Assembly: GCA_016840515.1 (NCBI GenBank)
Contig: JAEOSF010000029.1
Coordinates: forward strand, 1 to 44,143
Length of the DNA stretch: 44,143 bases
Origin: Candidatus Borrarchaeum yapensis
GTDB taxonomy: Archaea; Asgardarchaeota; Sifarchaeia; Borrarchaeales; Borrarchaeaceae
Direction of reading: 5' to 3'
The notes under the pieces were generated by a model that saw nothing but the letters and a program-made list of their open reading frames with translations, did not search any database and was not told the origin of the DNA. The position numbers and the translations under genes were made by a program. Shown in pieces: positions 1-8,918 of the stretch; the stretch's first letter is position 1, and every line of letters begins with the position of its first letter.

Positions 1-72
1 ATAATTTGAATTGCATTAAAGCATCATTTCACGCGATTCATAAGAATACTAGATTCTATCTCACACTTACAA

Positions 73-570
73 TTACCACTTATCAAGGTGAACTATCTCA
101 TTCAAAGACTTCTTGGGTTGCTGAACTGGGTCCTCATCAGGTATACCAAAAGTAACCAAACCCACTATCTTAGAATCTGCTGGGAGGTTTAGCGTGTCTC
201 TGAGTTTTGTATCATTCCAAGCTCCTATCCAGCAGCACCCTACTCCTTGAAGCCAAGCAGCCGTAACCATGTTCTGAAGAGCTATTGTTACATCCATCAA
301 AGTAAGCCTCTCCATAATTACCTCAGAAGGTTTGTATAACCCCACTACAATGAAGTCGGCTTCACTAGTAAATTCATTATATCCTCCAAAGGAACAAGCT
401 TTTTTGGCTTCCTGATCCCTTATAACGACGAAGTGCCAAGGCTGCGTGTTTACTGCTGAAGGAGAACGCCTTCCAGCTTCTAAGATGTTATTTAATACGC
501 TTTCAGAGACGTGTTCCTTCTTATACTTTCTGATACTTTTACGGGTCAACATTTTTTCAATGCAATTCAT
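73..570 (-). CDS. Nitroreductase family protein (FMN-dependent)
   Basis: About 165 residues, short for a nitroreductase but covering the whole fold. The N-terminal RKSIRKYK and the RRSPSAVNTQPWHF segment match the FMN phosphate-binding part of the family, and the later LQGVGCCWIGAW segment is the usual second conserved block. Family members use NAD(P)H and FMN to reduce nitro compounds, quinones or cofactor-like substrates; the substrate here cannot be read. An ATG exists at 582, but the GGTGA at 577-581 lies ideally before the ATG at 570, so I prefer the shorter start. It follows the DUF3303 gene with almost no gap, so the two probably share a transcript. Family assignment is firm; physiological role unknown. 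Confidence 0.88.
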   Translation of the reverse strand: MNCIEKMLTRKSIRKYKKEHVSESVLNNILEAGRRSPSAVNTQPWHFVVIRDQEAKKACSFGGYNEFTSEADFIVVGLYKPSEVIMERLTLMDVTIALQNMVTAAWLQGVGCCWIGAWNDTKLRDTLNLPADSKIVGLVTFGIPDEDPVQQPKKSLNEIVHLDKW

Positions 571-585
571 TTCTTTCACCATTTT

Positions 586-867
586 TCATTCTAAAATTTC
601 AGATCGCCTATATTTTTCGTACGCTTCATTTGAGGTCATTACAGGTATGATTTCGAAATCCACTAAATCTTGCCAGTTTGAAATCCACTCCTGTAACTTA
701 TTTATGTCATCGCACTCAACAACTTGATAACATTTCTCAAATTTTATGTCTACCCAGCTATTTATATAACTCAAGCCTTCTGGCATCATCCTGCCATTCT
801 TCTCATATCGATCGTATACCGCTTTAGCACTGCTTTTCTTGAAATTCTCAATCACCATGAATATCAT
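586..867 (-). CDS. DUF3303-like small protein
   Basis: 93 residues. It begins MIFMVIENFK and contains the segments NGRMMPEGLSYINSW and LQEWISNWQDLVDFEIIPV, which match my memory of the DUF3303 family, a ferredoxin-like alpha/beta-barrel dimer type. No catalytic residues or membrane segments are visible. It is the first gene of a two-gene unit with the nitroreductase, whose start lies only a few bases after this stop. Upstream it faces the divergent radical SAM gene across 84 bases. Biochemical function is not known for the family; a small-molecule binding or monooxygenase-like role is only a guess. Confidence 0.75.
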   Translation of the reverse strand: MIFMVIENFKKSSAKAVYDRYEKNGRMMPEGLSYINSWVDIKFEKCYQVVECDDINKLQEWISNWQDLVDFEIIPVMTSNEAYEKYRRSEILE

Positions 868-924
868 ACAACTACCTCACAAAGACTCTTTTCTTATAGG
901 GGAAGTTTTCTGGTTCTTTAGCTG

Positions 925-937
925 TATATATTTAAGG
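925..937 (+). promoter_or_regulatory. TATA box of the radical SAM gene at 952
   Basis: The sequence TATATATTTAAGG lies 15-27 bases before the TTG start at 952. Archaeal transcripts begin about 22-27 bases after the TATA centre, so this mRNA would start almost at the start codon and be leaderless or nearly so. No ribosome binding site precedes the start, which agrees. Confidence 0.6.
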
Positions 938-951
938 ATTAGAGTGAATAC

Positions 952-2070
952 TTGTTGGAGGGTATTCTAATCAAAACTAAAAATCCTTGTGTTCGTGAAA
1001 CTATTCTTTATGAAGACTTACCAAACAAGAAGGTACGCTGTGGCGTATGTGAACGAAGATGTGTAATCCTCAACGGAGAGCGAGGATTTTGTAAAACACG
1101 TGAAAATATGGATGGTAAATTGTTTACATTGATTTATGGTGACATTTCATCAATTTCAGCAAATCCCATTGAAAAAAAGCCATTATTCCATTTTTGGCCT
1201 GGAAGTTATGCACTAACTGTCGGCTCATGGAGCTGCAATTTTACATGCCCTTGGTGTCAGAATTGTGGAATTAGCAAAACCGAACCAAATCCACGTCGAA
1301 CAAACTATATGAGTCCAGAAGAATTTGAAAAAACGATGAAAGCAAATGATTGTATTGGATCATCGATTAGTTTTAATGAACCTACCCTTCTTTTAGAATA
1401 CTCTCTTGACGTCTTTGATAGAGTAAAAGAAGCTGGGACATTCTATAATTGCTTTATTACAAACATGCATATGACAGAAGAGGCTTTGAAATTACTCATA
1501 GAACATAAATGCGATGCATTTGCCGCTAATATGAAAGGTGATGCACAAGTTGTCAAAAAGCACTGTAGTGCAGACGTAGAACTCGTATGGAGAAATCTAA
1601 AAATAGCAAAGGAAATGGGATCACATATCGAAGTAATTACGCTTGTGATACCAAGGATTAATGATGATGAGCAAATCCTAAGCGAGATTGCAACTCGTAT
1701 CCACGATGACTTAGGTAAAGATACGCCTTGGCATTGCACTCGTTTTCATTCCGCATATAAATCTAGGGATCTAGGACTCAAAGCGAGAACGCCTATTGCT
1801 ACACTGGAAAAAGCACATGAAATTGGAAAAGATGCTGGTTTGCGGTTTGTGTACTTGGGAAATGTACCAAATCATCCTTATGAAAACACATATTGTCCTT
1901 CTTGCAATGCATTATTGATTAAACGATTTATTTTTGACTCACAGATCTTTTTTGATGTTAAAAAAAGAATAGATGATAGAATTGATTTTGAAAAAAGGTG
2001 TCCTAACTGTGGAGAACATATTGAAATATTTGGTGAGTTCATTAGAAAAGAAAAAGGGATTTTTGGATAA
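952..2070 (+). CDS. Radical SAM protein, AmmeMemoRadiSam/PflA-like
   Basis: 372 residues. An N-terminal CGVCERRC...GFC cluster precedes the radical SAM signature CNFTCPWCQNC at about residues 98-108 (CxxxCxxC for the 4Fe-4S cluster that cleaves S-adenosylmethionine). This arrangement is that of the AmmeMemoRadiSam-system radical SAM enzyme and pyruvate-formate-lyase-activase-like proteins. A WHCTRFHSAYK block follows late in the barrel. The C-terminus adds a zinc-ribbon-like pair, CPSC and CPNC. The usual AMMECR1 and MEMO partners are not in the window, so the target is unknown. The start is TTG at 952 (a second TTG follows at 955), chosen because a TATA box sits at leaderless distance. Confidence 0.85.
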   Translation: MLEGILIKTKNPCVRETILYEDLPNKKVRCGVCERRCVILNGERGFCKTRENMDGKLFTLIYGDISSISANPIEKKPLFHFWPGSYALTVGSWSCNFTCPWCQNCGISKTEPNPRRTNYMSPEEFEKTMKANDCIGSSISFNEPTLLLEYSLDVFDRVKEAGTFYNCFITNMHMTEEALKLLIEHKCDAFAANMKGDAQVVKKHCSADVELVWRNLKIAKEMGSHIEVITLVIPRINDDEQILSEIATRIHDDLGKDTPWHCTRFHSAYKSRDLGLKARTPIATLEKAHEIGKDAGLRFVYLGNVPNHPYENTYCPSCNALLIKRFIFDSQIFFDVKKRIDDRIDFEKRCPNCGEHIEIFGEFIRKEKGIFG

Positions 2071-2091
2071 GTCTTTATGAAGAGCGCTTCT

Positions 2092-3615
2092 CTATTGGAT
2101 TATAACTAACTCGGGATGACGTCGCTCATAATAGCGGATATATGCTTTTAGAACTTCAATCATTGCACGGATTCCCATTTTGACTATAGCTTTATGACCC
2201 ATATCGCTGGCAACCACTCTGTAATTTTTGTCCATATGCTTGATATTGTGTTTCCAGCAGTCTAAGAGAATGCGAAAATGATATTGGTTCATATTATCAG
2301 CTATGAAGGCTCTGGAATCTCTCATTGAGGTAACTTGCATCGGAACGAAGAAAAGTGGAATATACAAGTGAGGAAATGCGTCTAGTCTTTTTATTAGTTC
2401 AAGGGTCTCCTTCATTTCATCTGGTCCTTCACTAGGAAGGCCTGCGACTAATGTACAGGCATTTGTCCAACCCAAATTGGCACACGTTCGTAGGGCATCG
2501 TATATCATGTCTGGATATTCTTCTGATGAGAAAGGAAGGGCTTTACCATGCATTATTTCTCCAATTGTTTTGGTACATCCTGTTTCGATTCCTGGTTGAC
2601 AACCATAGTACATGTGCCCTTTGCTTCGGAGGTATTTTGTCAGTCGTTCAAAAAAGTCTGGGTCGAAAGCCATTGGTGCTAAAGTCGAATGCGTTACAAA
2701 CACTCGGCTAATGCCAACGTCCTCGAAGAGGGTTTTATATAAATTCATAATCGCATCTTCGTCCGGGTAGAAATGCTTGGAGTTTGAACCATATAAGAAC
2801 ACGTCCTCAGACTGTAGACACATTGAATTATCACTGCTTCCCTCTGCATTTATTTTTGCATCATGCACAATTTTTTCGAGAGGGAAATCTCTCATTTTTC
2901 CAGCAGTGTTCGGGGCACAGAATTTACATCCTCTCCCGCATCCTCGTGATATCTCTGTATAATTGCCAAGAGCTGGACCCTGTAATAGAGGTACATCTTC
3001 TGGTTTTACAGGTTTTCCGTAAAACACTCTTTCGTCAAGGCCGCCATTGTTTTCCATTATTTCAGGAAAAATCTCTGAAATTACATATTCCCCTTCACCG
3101 ATTACTAAATGATCTATACCAAATTTATCCATGTGTTCTTGTACTTCCCAGGCACCTGGGCCACCCATAACAACTTTAAATCCATATTTATTCTTTAGTT
3201 CCTTAACTTTTCGCATTAATCGAAAATATTCGATGCGATTGTGTGGGATGCCCTTGAAAATGGTGCTCCAGGTTGAAGTTGCAGGACCGATGCCCAATGG
3301 ATCTTCTGCTGAAATACCAACGATTTTCGTGTTTTTGTTTATCAACGTATCCAAATGAAGCGAATGTGCAACTTTTACTTGTTCTCTGGAAAAACCACTT
3401 TGTATACATGTTGCTTCAATTGTCCTAAGACCGAGAGTTGCCCGAACTAACGTTCCATCAGGATAAGCTGGTTCAAGTGGGCAAAAGAACTTGAAGTAAA
3501 TCCAGTGTGGACATATATTTTGCGGTAGGCATGCACCAAAGCCAACATAGGGAATACCGTTATAATCGCTTGTTAGCGATAGGTCTGAGGTTAATACAAT
3601 TTCTGCATGTGCCAT
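2092..3615 (-). CDS. B12-binding-type radical SAM protein
   Basis: 507 residues. The N-terminal third resembles a cobalamin-binding Rossmann region: alternating strands, then VVMGGPGAWEVQEHMDKFG and DHLVIGEGE, as in the B12-binding domain of class B radical SAM methylthiotransferases and methyltransferases. The radical SAM motif is SRGCGRGCKFCAPN at about residues 229-242. The closing third carries LVAGLPSEGPDEMKET, typical of the Elp3/MiaB-like barrel. No TRAM domain is seen. A GGTGA about 8 bases before the ATG supports the start. It converges on the preceding radical SAM gene with 21 bases between stops. Family confident; substrate unknown. Confidence 0.85.
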   Translation of the reverse strand: MAHAEIVLTSDLSLTSDYNGIPYVGFGACLPQNICPHWIYFKFFCPLEPAYPDGTLVRATLGLRTIEATCIQSGFSREQVKVAHSLHLDTLINKNTKIVGISAEDPLGIGPATSTWSTIFKGIPHNRIEYFRLMRKVKELKNKYGFKVVMGGPGAWEVQEHMDKFGIDHLVIGEGEYVISEIFPEIMENNGGLDERVFYGKPVKPEDVPLLQGPALGNYTEISRGCGRGCKFCAPNTAGKMRDFPLEKIVHDAKINAEGSSDNSMCLQSEDVFLYGSNSKHFYPDEDAIMNLYKTLFEDVGISRVFVTHSTLAPMAFDPDFFERLTKYLRSKGHMYYGCQPGIETGCTKTIGEIMHGKALPFSSEEYPDMIYDALRTCANLGWTNACTLVAGLPSEGPDEMKETLELIKRLDAFPHLYIPLFFVPMQVTSMRDSRAFIADNMNQYHFRILLDCWKHNIKHMDKNYRVVASDMGHKAIVKMGIRAMIEVLKAYIRYYERRHPELVIIQ

Positions 3616-4074
3616 GTAAATTCACCTGCCCCTTAAGACGAAAAAGTTTCGTCATAGTTCTGAATAAATAGATTGGATTCTATAAAATAGTTAACGATCA
3701 TTTTAGTACACAATTGCATTTTCTAATTTGTATTAAATTTACGTGAAATTCTTTGGTTCTAAAACAATTTGATTTATATTTTAGCAGTCGTATCTTTAAC
3801 TTTTGTTTAAGAATCTTTTTCTATTTCATACCATTACAAGTATATATATATTCCGAAATAATGCGATTTCAGAAAATATAGTGCTATAAGGCACTGTGAT
3901 ATTGGCAAAAACTTCAATAAGTATGATAGTATTATCATTTGGGTAGAAATCTTTTGCAATAATTACAGGTAGAAGTCAATATTTGTCTCTACCAAAGGAG
4001 TACAATCACCATTCAATTTTTATATTTAATCCTATGACTATACTCTCCCATAAAAAAATTGAGGGCTAGAATTA
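3616..4074. other. Intergenic region with divergent promoters
   Basis: 459 very AT-rich bases between divergent genes. TTTTATATTTA at about 4019-4029 is a fitting TATA box for the permease at 4075, with GAGGG a few bases before its ATG as binding site. On the other side GGGGCAGGTGA precedes the minus-strand radical SAM start. I found no convincing small gene or RNA in between. Confidence 0.5.
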
Positions 4075-7002
4075 ATGCAAATTAGCGCAAATCTTGCTCA
4101 GTATACAACTTTATTCGTTATCATTTTAGTGATACTTGCTGTGATCATTGTTTGGAAGGAAAAATGGATAATTGGAATGGCATTTAGAAATTTCAAACGA
4201 AAAAAAGTCAGAAATACACTGACTGTTATTGGTGTGTTATTCAGCGTTGCAATGTTAGTAGGGTTTAACATTACACGAGTTAACGTTAGTAATACTTTTT
4301 ATGAGACGATAGAGCTTGCCACTGGTAAATTGGATTTGGAGGTTACTAGAGCGGATGGTGAAGCATTTTCGGAAGATTTAATGCACATTCTTGATGATGT
4401 AGAGGGAATTGAGGCCTATGCACCAAGAATACAACGTTATAGCGTTATCTTTCTTCATGCATCATGGAATTCCACAACGGCAACGGTACTTGGAGTAGAC
4501 CCTATCTTAGATACTGCTTTTGGGGAACTTTATGATATAAATGGATCCAAACCAATTGATTATCTTGTAAAAGATTCGAATGTAATTGTCTCAGAATCAT
4601 TAATGGATGGCATATCTGGAGAACAAGATGGTAAAATAGTGAATGCATCAGTTGGAGACAGTCTCAATATTAAACACTATTATGATTATCCACAATCTAA
4701 ATCAAAAAGGTTTGATATTGCTGCCTTTGCAGAAAGTAAAGGAAAAATCGCACAGGTTGGCTATGGCCGAGTAGTTGTAGTAACATTAGGCAAAGCACGA
4801 AAATTAATGCCAAATATGAGTGGCAAAATTGATAAAATTGTCATAAATCTAACAGAAGAAAGCAGGAAAGACTATAAAGCGGTTATGGAAGCGATCCAAG
4901 ATAAATTTGGTAAGGATTTTATAGTTGAAGCGGTCAGAGAAAGTCTACTAGCAATAGCAGAAGGCGCTGTAGCGGGTTTTGACGAAGCATTAAGGTGGTC
5001 AGGTCTAATTACTTTATTGGCTTCTGTCTTTCTAGTATTTAACAGCATAATCATGACAATCTCTGAACGAAGATATGAATTAGGTGTAATGCGCTCTATT
5101 GGAATGTCAAAGTTTCAAGTGTTCCGTCTGATCTTTTACGAAATCCTCCTCTTAGGTGGAATAGGATCTCTTTTAGGAGCATTCGGAGGCATATTGGTTG
5201 CACATGCAATAACCACGTATGTTTCAAATACATACGTATACGGATTTAAAGTTGTAATAGACTCTGTGGAAATAGATCCGTCAATTATGTTCAATGGTTT
5301 TCTCATGGGTCTTTTTTTTACAATCGTAGGAGCTTTGGTTCCGCTTTTTTCAGTAGCTAGTATGAAGGTAATCCATGCGTTACGTGGAGTCTCCGATAGT
5401 GATGCGAAAAAGAAATTGCCTCTTATAGCTGTAGTTGGTGGTATTATACTAGCTGTTGTAGGTCTAGGTAGTCTTTTGATTGTCCCAAGTATACCTTCTG
5501 GCCTCTTATCAGATTTTCTATCAGGGGCACTCTTCTTATTTGTTATTGGAATAGCTATTGTGGTTGCAAAGTATAGTAAAAAAGCAGCTGGACTTGTCGG
5601 AGGGCTGGGGCTCACCGCTATCGGAGCTTTCATCACAATAACTGCTATTTCATATTTAAGTGAAATTGTTTTAATGATTGGAAGTATTGTGCTCTGTGGT
5701 GCGCTTCTCAGTATAATCTCAAAGGGCTTTCATAGAATTATTAATACTATTCCCGCTTTTAAGACGATAGCTAAGATAGCTAGTAGAAATGTTATGCGTC
5801 ATTCAGTTCGTTCAACGCTTACATTTGGTATTTTTACTATTACGATCACCTTGAGCATACTCTTCAGTTCAATTAACACAGCCGTAGATGCAGGAGTAGT
5901 TAATTACATCTCAGAAGGACTTAATATGGACTTAATTGTCACAACAAATACAGGTGCTCCAGCTACTCTCTCTGGAAACTTATCACGAATTGACGGAGTC
6001 CACTGGACTAATGAAACACCAAGCGGAGAATGGAGACCTGGTGTTAGCGTAGCTGAAATGACTGGAGCAAAATTTGAACTCTGGGATGAAGAAGAAACAT
6101 CCCTGTTGATGGCTGTTAACTCATCAACATTTGCTATTGCTATTGAGCAAGATATAGTTCAGCCTGATCCAAATAGTACGGATCCTATAAAACTCGTTGA
6201 ACAATTGGGAGATGCAGATAATAAATGTATTATAAGTGACAGACTTGCTGAAAAACTTCATGTACAAGTAGGTCAGAAAACAAGACTTGAGATATCAGCT
6301 CATGGTAATTCTACAGAATTTAGAGTTGTAGGTATTGTACATAATGACCTAATTGGGTATCCAAAGGGTGGTTACTTCGCTATAATCGACCTTGAGAAAT
6401 ATTATGATTTCGGATTTGATGATGATGTACATATATTTTATATAAAACTTCGAAATCACCATTGGAATGGAACTGTGGTCGATCAAGATAAAGTCACGCA
6501 GCAGATTCTTGATTTGTATGGTGATGAATACAATTTGCATGTTACACAAACAAAAGAAATTGTATCAGAGTGGCAGGAAAATGTAACCAATACTACAAAA
6601 TTTATGGCTACACTGGCATCCACTTCAACTCTGATTGCGCTCCTTACTCTCGCTACCACAATGATAAGAGTTGTCCAAGAAAGAAGACGGGAACTTGGAT
6701 TACTTCGTTCTGTGGGATTCTATAAATCTGAACTCCTTAAATTGTTACTTGGGGAATCACTTCTCTTGGCAGTTTTAGGGCTTAGTGTCGGTATAATTAA
6801 TGGCTATATCCTAGCTGCATCATATCTTCCCTTGTTTAAGAGCATAGGTTTTACCCCCTATGATGCTAAATTCATATTTCCATGGTTCCAGACAATTTTT
6901 ATTGTTATTCTAGGACTCATTATAGCAGTGGCAGGTACTGCAATTCCTGCTTATAAAACACTGAGAATGAACCCTGCTGAAGCTGTACATTACAGAGGCT
7001 GA
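4075..7002 (+). CDS. Large FtsX/MacB-type ABC transporter permease
   Basis: 975 residues. A first membrane helix near residues 12-28 is followed by FKRKKVRNTLTVIGVLFSVAM, the usual entry to a MacB-like periplasmic core domain. A first FtsX block (about residues 305-440) carries ITLLASVFLVFNSIIMTISER and RRYELGVMRSIGMSK. A central group of four to six membrane helices follows (about 450-570), then a second MacB-core-like extracellular region, then a second FtsX block at the end (about 840-975) with VQERRRELGLLRSVGFYKSE. The protein is thus a duplicated permease, as in LolC/MacB-like and lipoprotein-export systems. No ATP-binding subunit lies next to it. Substrate unknown; membrane location certain. 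Confidence 0.88.
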   Translation: MQISANLAQYTTLFVIILVILAVIIVWKEKWIIGMAFRNFKRKKVRNTLTVIGVLFSVAMLVGFNITRVNVSNTFYETIELATGKLDLEVTRADGEAFSEDLMHILDDVEGIEAYAPRIQRYSVIFLHASWNSTTATVLGVDPILDTAFGELYDINGSKPIDYLVKDSNVIVSESLMDGISGEQDGKIVNASVGDSLNIKHYYDYPQSKSKRFDIAAFAESKGKIAQVGYGRVVVVTLGKARKLMPNMSGKIDKIVINLTEESRKDYKAVMEAIQDKFGKDFIVEAVRESLLAIAEGAVAGFDEALRWSGLITLLASVFLVFNSIIMTISERRYELGVMRSIGMSKFQVFRLIFYEILLLGGIGSLLGAFGGILVAHAITTYVSNTYVYGFKVVIDSVEIDPSIMFNGFLMGLFFTIVGALVPLFSVASMKVIHALRGVSDSDAKKKLPLIAVVGGIILAVVGLGSLLIVPSIPSGLLSDFLSGALFLFVIGIAIVVAKYSKKAAGLVGGLGLTAIGAFITITAISYLSEIVLMIGSIVLCGALLSIISKGFHRIINTIPAFKTIAKIASRNVMRHSVRSTLTFGIFTITITLSILFSSINTAVDAGVVNYISEGLNMDLIVTTNTGAPATLSGNLSRIDGVHWTNETPSGEWRPGVSVAEMTGAKFELWDEEETSLLMAVNSSTFAIAIEQDIVQPDPNSTDPIKLVEQLGDADNKCIISDRLAEKLHVQVGQKTRLEISAHGNSTEFRVVGIVHNDLIGYPKGGYFAIIDLEKYYDFGFDDDVHIFYIKLRNHHWNGTVVDQDKVTQQILDLYGDEYNLHVTQTKEIVSEWQENVTNTTKFMATLASTSTLIALLTLATTMIRVVQERRRELGLLRSVGFYKSELLKLLLGESLLLAVLGLSVGIINGYILAASYLPLFKSIGFTPYDAKFIFPWFQTIFIVILGLIIAVAGTAIPAYKTLRMNPAEAVHYRG

Positions 7003-7054
7003 TCTTGATATTATAAGAAAAACTAACTGGCAATTAGAATAACTACAACTGCAA

Positions 7055-7960
7055 TTATAATATGTATAGTTTACTAATTGACAATAGAGTAAACAGAAGA
7101 CCGCCTAAAAATGTGTTTATGTAAGGATAAAACCAATAAATTTTCTCTATGTTTAGTTCTGTTTTTAGCAAGAGTGCTAGTGGTAGTGCAGGATAAAGCA
7201 ATGTCAGCACACTCAATATCCTGAAGCCAGAATAGAAGTATACTAGAAAACTCAATGGACTAAAGGCGGCATAAAACAGAAAAATTAATGAAAATACGGA
7301 CCAGAACGAGAAACAGAGAAGCAAAGATGGTTTCTTATTGAGGAATACTGCTGTGGTATTTATGCCAACTGCCTTATCTGGTTCTATATCTGGAATTGCG
7401 GAGAAGAGGTGCATGGCGGATGTATGCAAAAAACCAGCAAGAATTACAAGAAGGGGAGGGAATACTCCAGTTATTTGGATGTATGCAAAGATTCCTGGCA
7501 TTATATAAAGAATATTAGAAGAGAAGTCTAAAAATGGCACAGTTTTAAATCTAAGTGGTTTAGCGCTATAGAAGTATGACAGGAATAGGAATGTTATAAA
7601 AATAACTCGTTCAAGTATATTTTTCTGGAAAATAAGCAAGATCACACTAAAAACAATTACGGTACTTAATAGAAGACGAAGTTTTCTCCTATCTCTTTCA
7701 ATTACCAAATATTCTTTCTCTTCTTTCTTTGGATTTAATTTATCTGTTTCTAAGTCCCAGTAATCATTAATACCGTATAGAAAAACATTGGCTGGAAATA
7801 TGAAGTAAATTAGATAGATAAAGTATTCCAGATTAAAAAAATCGAGCCAAGATGTCATACCAAGAGCGTAGCCTACAACGTAAGTCCCAGCAGTATACAT
7901 CCAAAAACGAAAGCGAGATACTTTAAATGCTAATGAAAAGATATTTTTCAATATCTTCAC
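7055..7960 (-). CDS. UbiA-family prenyltransferase, probable lycopene elongase
   Basis: 301 residues, with about eight membrane helices. The first aspartate motif NDYWDLETD (UbiA consensus NDxxDxxxD, magnesium/diphosphate binding) and the second, IPDIEPDKAVG, are both present. UbiA enzymes transfer prenyl groups in the membrane. Because the gene overlaps the preceding crtB by four bases (ATGA type) and follows crtI, the best reading is the lycopene elongase branch, which adds C5 units to lycopene on the route to C50 carotenoids. A geranylgeranylglycerol-phosphate or quinone prenyltransferase cannot be excluded from sequence alone. Last gene of the three-gene minus-strand unit. Confidence 0.82.
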   Translation of the reverse strand: MKILKNIFSLAFKVSRFRFWMYTAGTYVVGYALGMTSWLDFFNLEYFIYLIYFIFPANVFLYGINDYWDLETDKLNPKKEEKEYLVIERDRRKLRLLLSTVIVFSVILLIFQKNILERVIFITFLFLSYFYSAKPLRFKTVPFLDFSSNILYIMPGIFAYIQITGVFPPLLVILAGFLHTSAMHLFSAIPDIEPDKAVGINTTAVFLNKKPSLLLCFSFWSVFSLIFLFYAAFSPLSFLVYFYSGFRILSVLTLLYPALPLALLLKTELNIEKIYWFYPYINTFLGGLLFTLLSISKLYIL

Positions 7961-8880
7961 CGATACAACATCTTAATCGGACCTTTAAAAGTTGAACAAA
8001 GGATCATTTGTTCTTGCTGTTCTTTTTTTGGTACCTTATATGCTTTTTTAATCGTCAAGCCGTTAGTCACGACCTGAGAGACTATCTTCTTAATTGATGG
8101 TTTGACTTTCTTGTTGTAGATAACAAAGGGTTTTTCACAGATTTGATTTGCAGTCCATTTATACATGTCTGAGGCTGTTTTAATCGGTATTAGATACCGC
8201 ATTGGTATGAATCTGAATCCATTTTCTGCCTTCTCTTGCCAAGTTAGGTAACGGTCAATTTGTGTTTTAATAAATCCCTTAAATTCAAGGGGATATTGAC
8301 GAGTGTATTTGTATTCTAAACTTGAAAGATTAAATTTTTCGAGATCTACTTGTGGAAAATATGTTCTTCCCAGTAAGATGTCCTCGTCGATATCACGAAT
8401 AAAGTTGATGAATTGCATTGCTCTTCCAAGATATCTTGCAGCTGGATACGCTTCTTTCGGAAGACCCAATATTTTCGCCATCATCAGTCCAACGACTTCC
8501 GCTGAACCGTAAAGATACTCTTTAAGGTCTTCTATAGTATCATATGTGGATATTGAAAGATCCATTTCCATTGAGTGTAAAAAGGCATCTACCCACTCAT
8601 ATTTAATGTTCTTACGTTCCAAAAGATCCACGAATGAATCAATAACAACATCATTAACCAAAGCACCATTTCTTGCGCGTTCATACTTATCTGTAAATTC
8701 AAAGAATTCCGTTTTTTGTTGAGGTATTGAGTCGACATAGTCGTCAGCCTTTCTAACAAAGCTATAGAGTACGAAAACATCCTCTTTTACTTTCTTTGGA
8801 AAGAATACACTACTATAGAAGTATGTCTTACTTCCGTTTTTAAAGATAGAATAGATTGTTTTATTTACCAGTTTTTTCAC
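7957..8880 (-). CDS. crtB: Phytoene synthase (squalene/phytoene synthase family)
   Basis: 307 residues, the normal length. The first aspartate-rich motif lies in FVRKADDYVDS near residue 45, and the second in AMQFINFIRDIDEDILLGRTYFP near residues 151-173; both bind the diphosphate-magnesium clusters. The enzyme condenses two geranylgeranyl diphosphates to phytoene. The NFIRDIDED form and the crtI neighbour support phytoene rather than squalene synthase. The gene lies 38 bases after crtI and overlaps the UbiA gene, so the three are very probably co-transcribed and translationally coupled. Confidence 0.92.
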   Translation of the reverse strand: MKKLVNKTIYSIFKNGSKTYFYSSVFFPKKVKEDVFVLYSFVRKADDYVDSIPQQKTEFFEFTDKYERARNGALVNDVVIDSFVDLLERKNIKYEWVDAFLHSMEMDLSISTYDTIEDLKEYLYGSAEVVGLMMAKILGLPKEAYPAARYLGRAMQFINFIRDIDEDILLGRTYFPQVDLEKFNLSSLEYKYTRQYPLEFKGFIKTQIDRYLTWQEKAENGFRFIPMRYLIPIKTASDMYKWTANQICEKPFVIYNKKVKPSIKKIVSQVVTNGLTIKKAYKVPKKEQQEQMILCSTFKGPIKMLYR

Positions 8881-8918
8881 CTTCTTAAGGTATCATAATT
8901 TCATTAAATCTCATCTTA

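Noticed and set aside
446..921. Plus-strand frames opposite the nitroreductase and DUF3303 genes
   Set aside because: Antisense shadows of two genes with clear family matches.
5136..5636. 166-codon minus-strand frame inside the permease gene
   Set aside because: Antisense shadow: proline/serine/threonine/isoleucine-rich mirror of hydrophobic helices.
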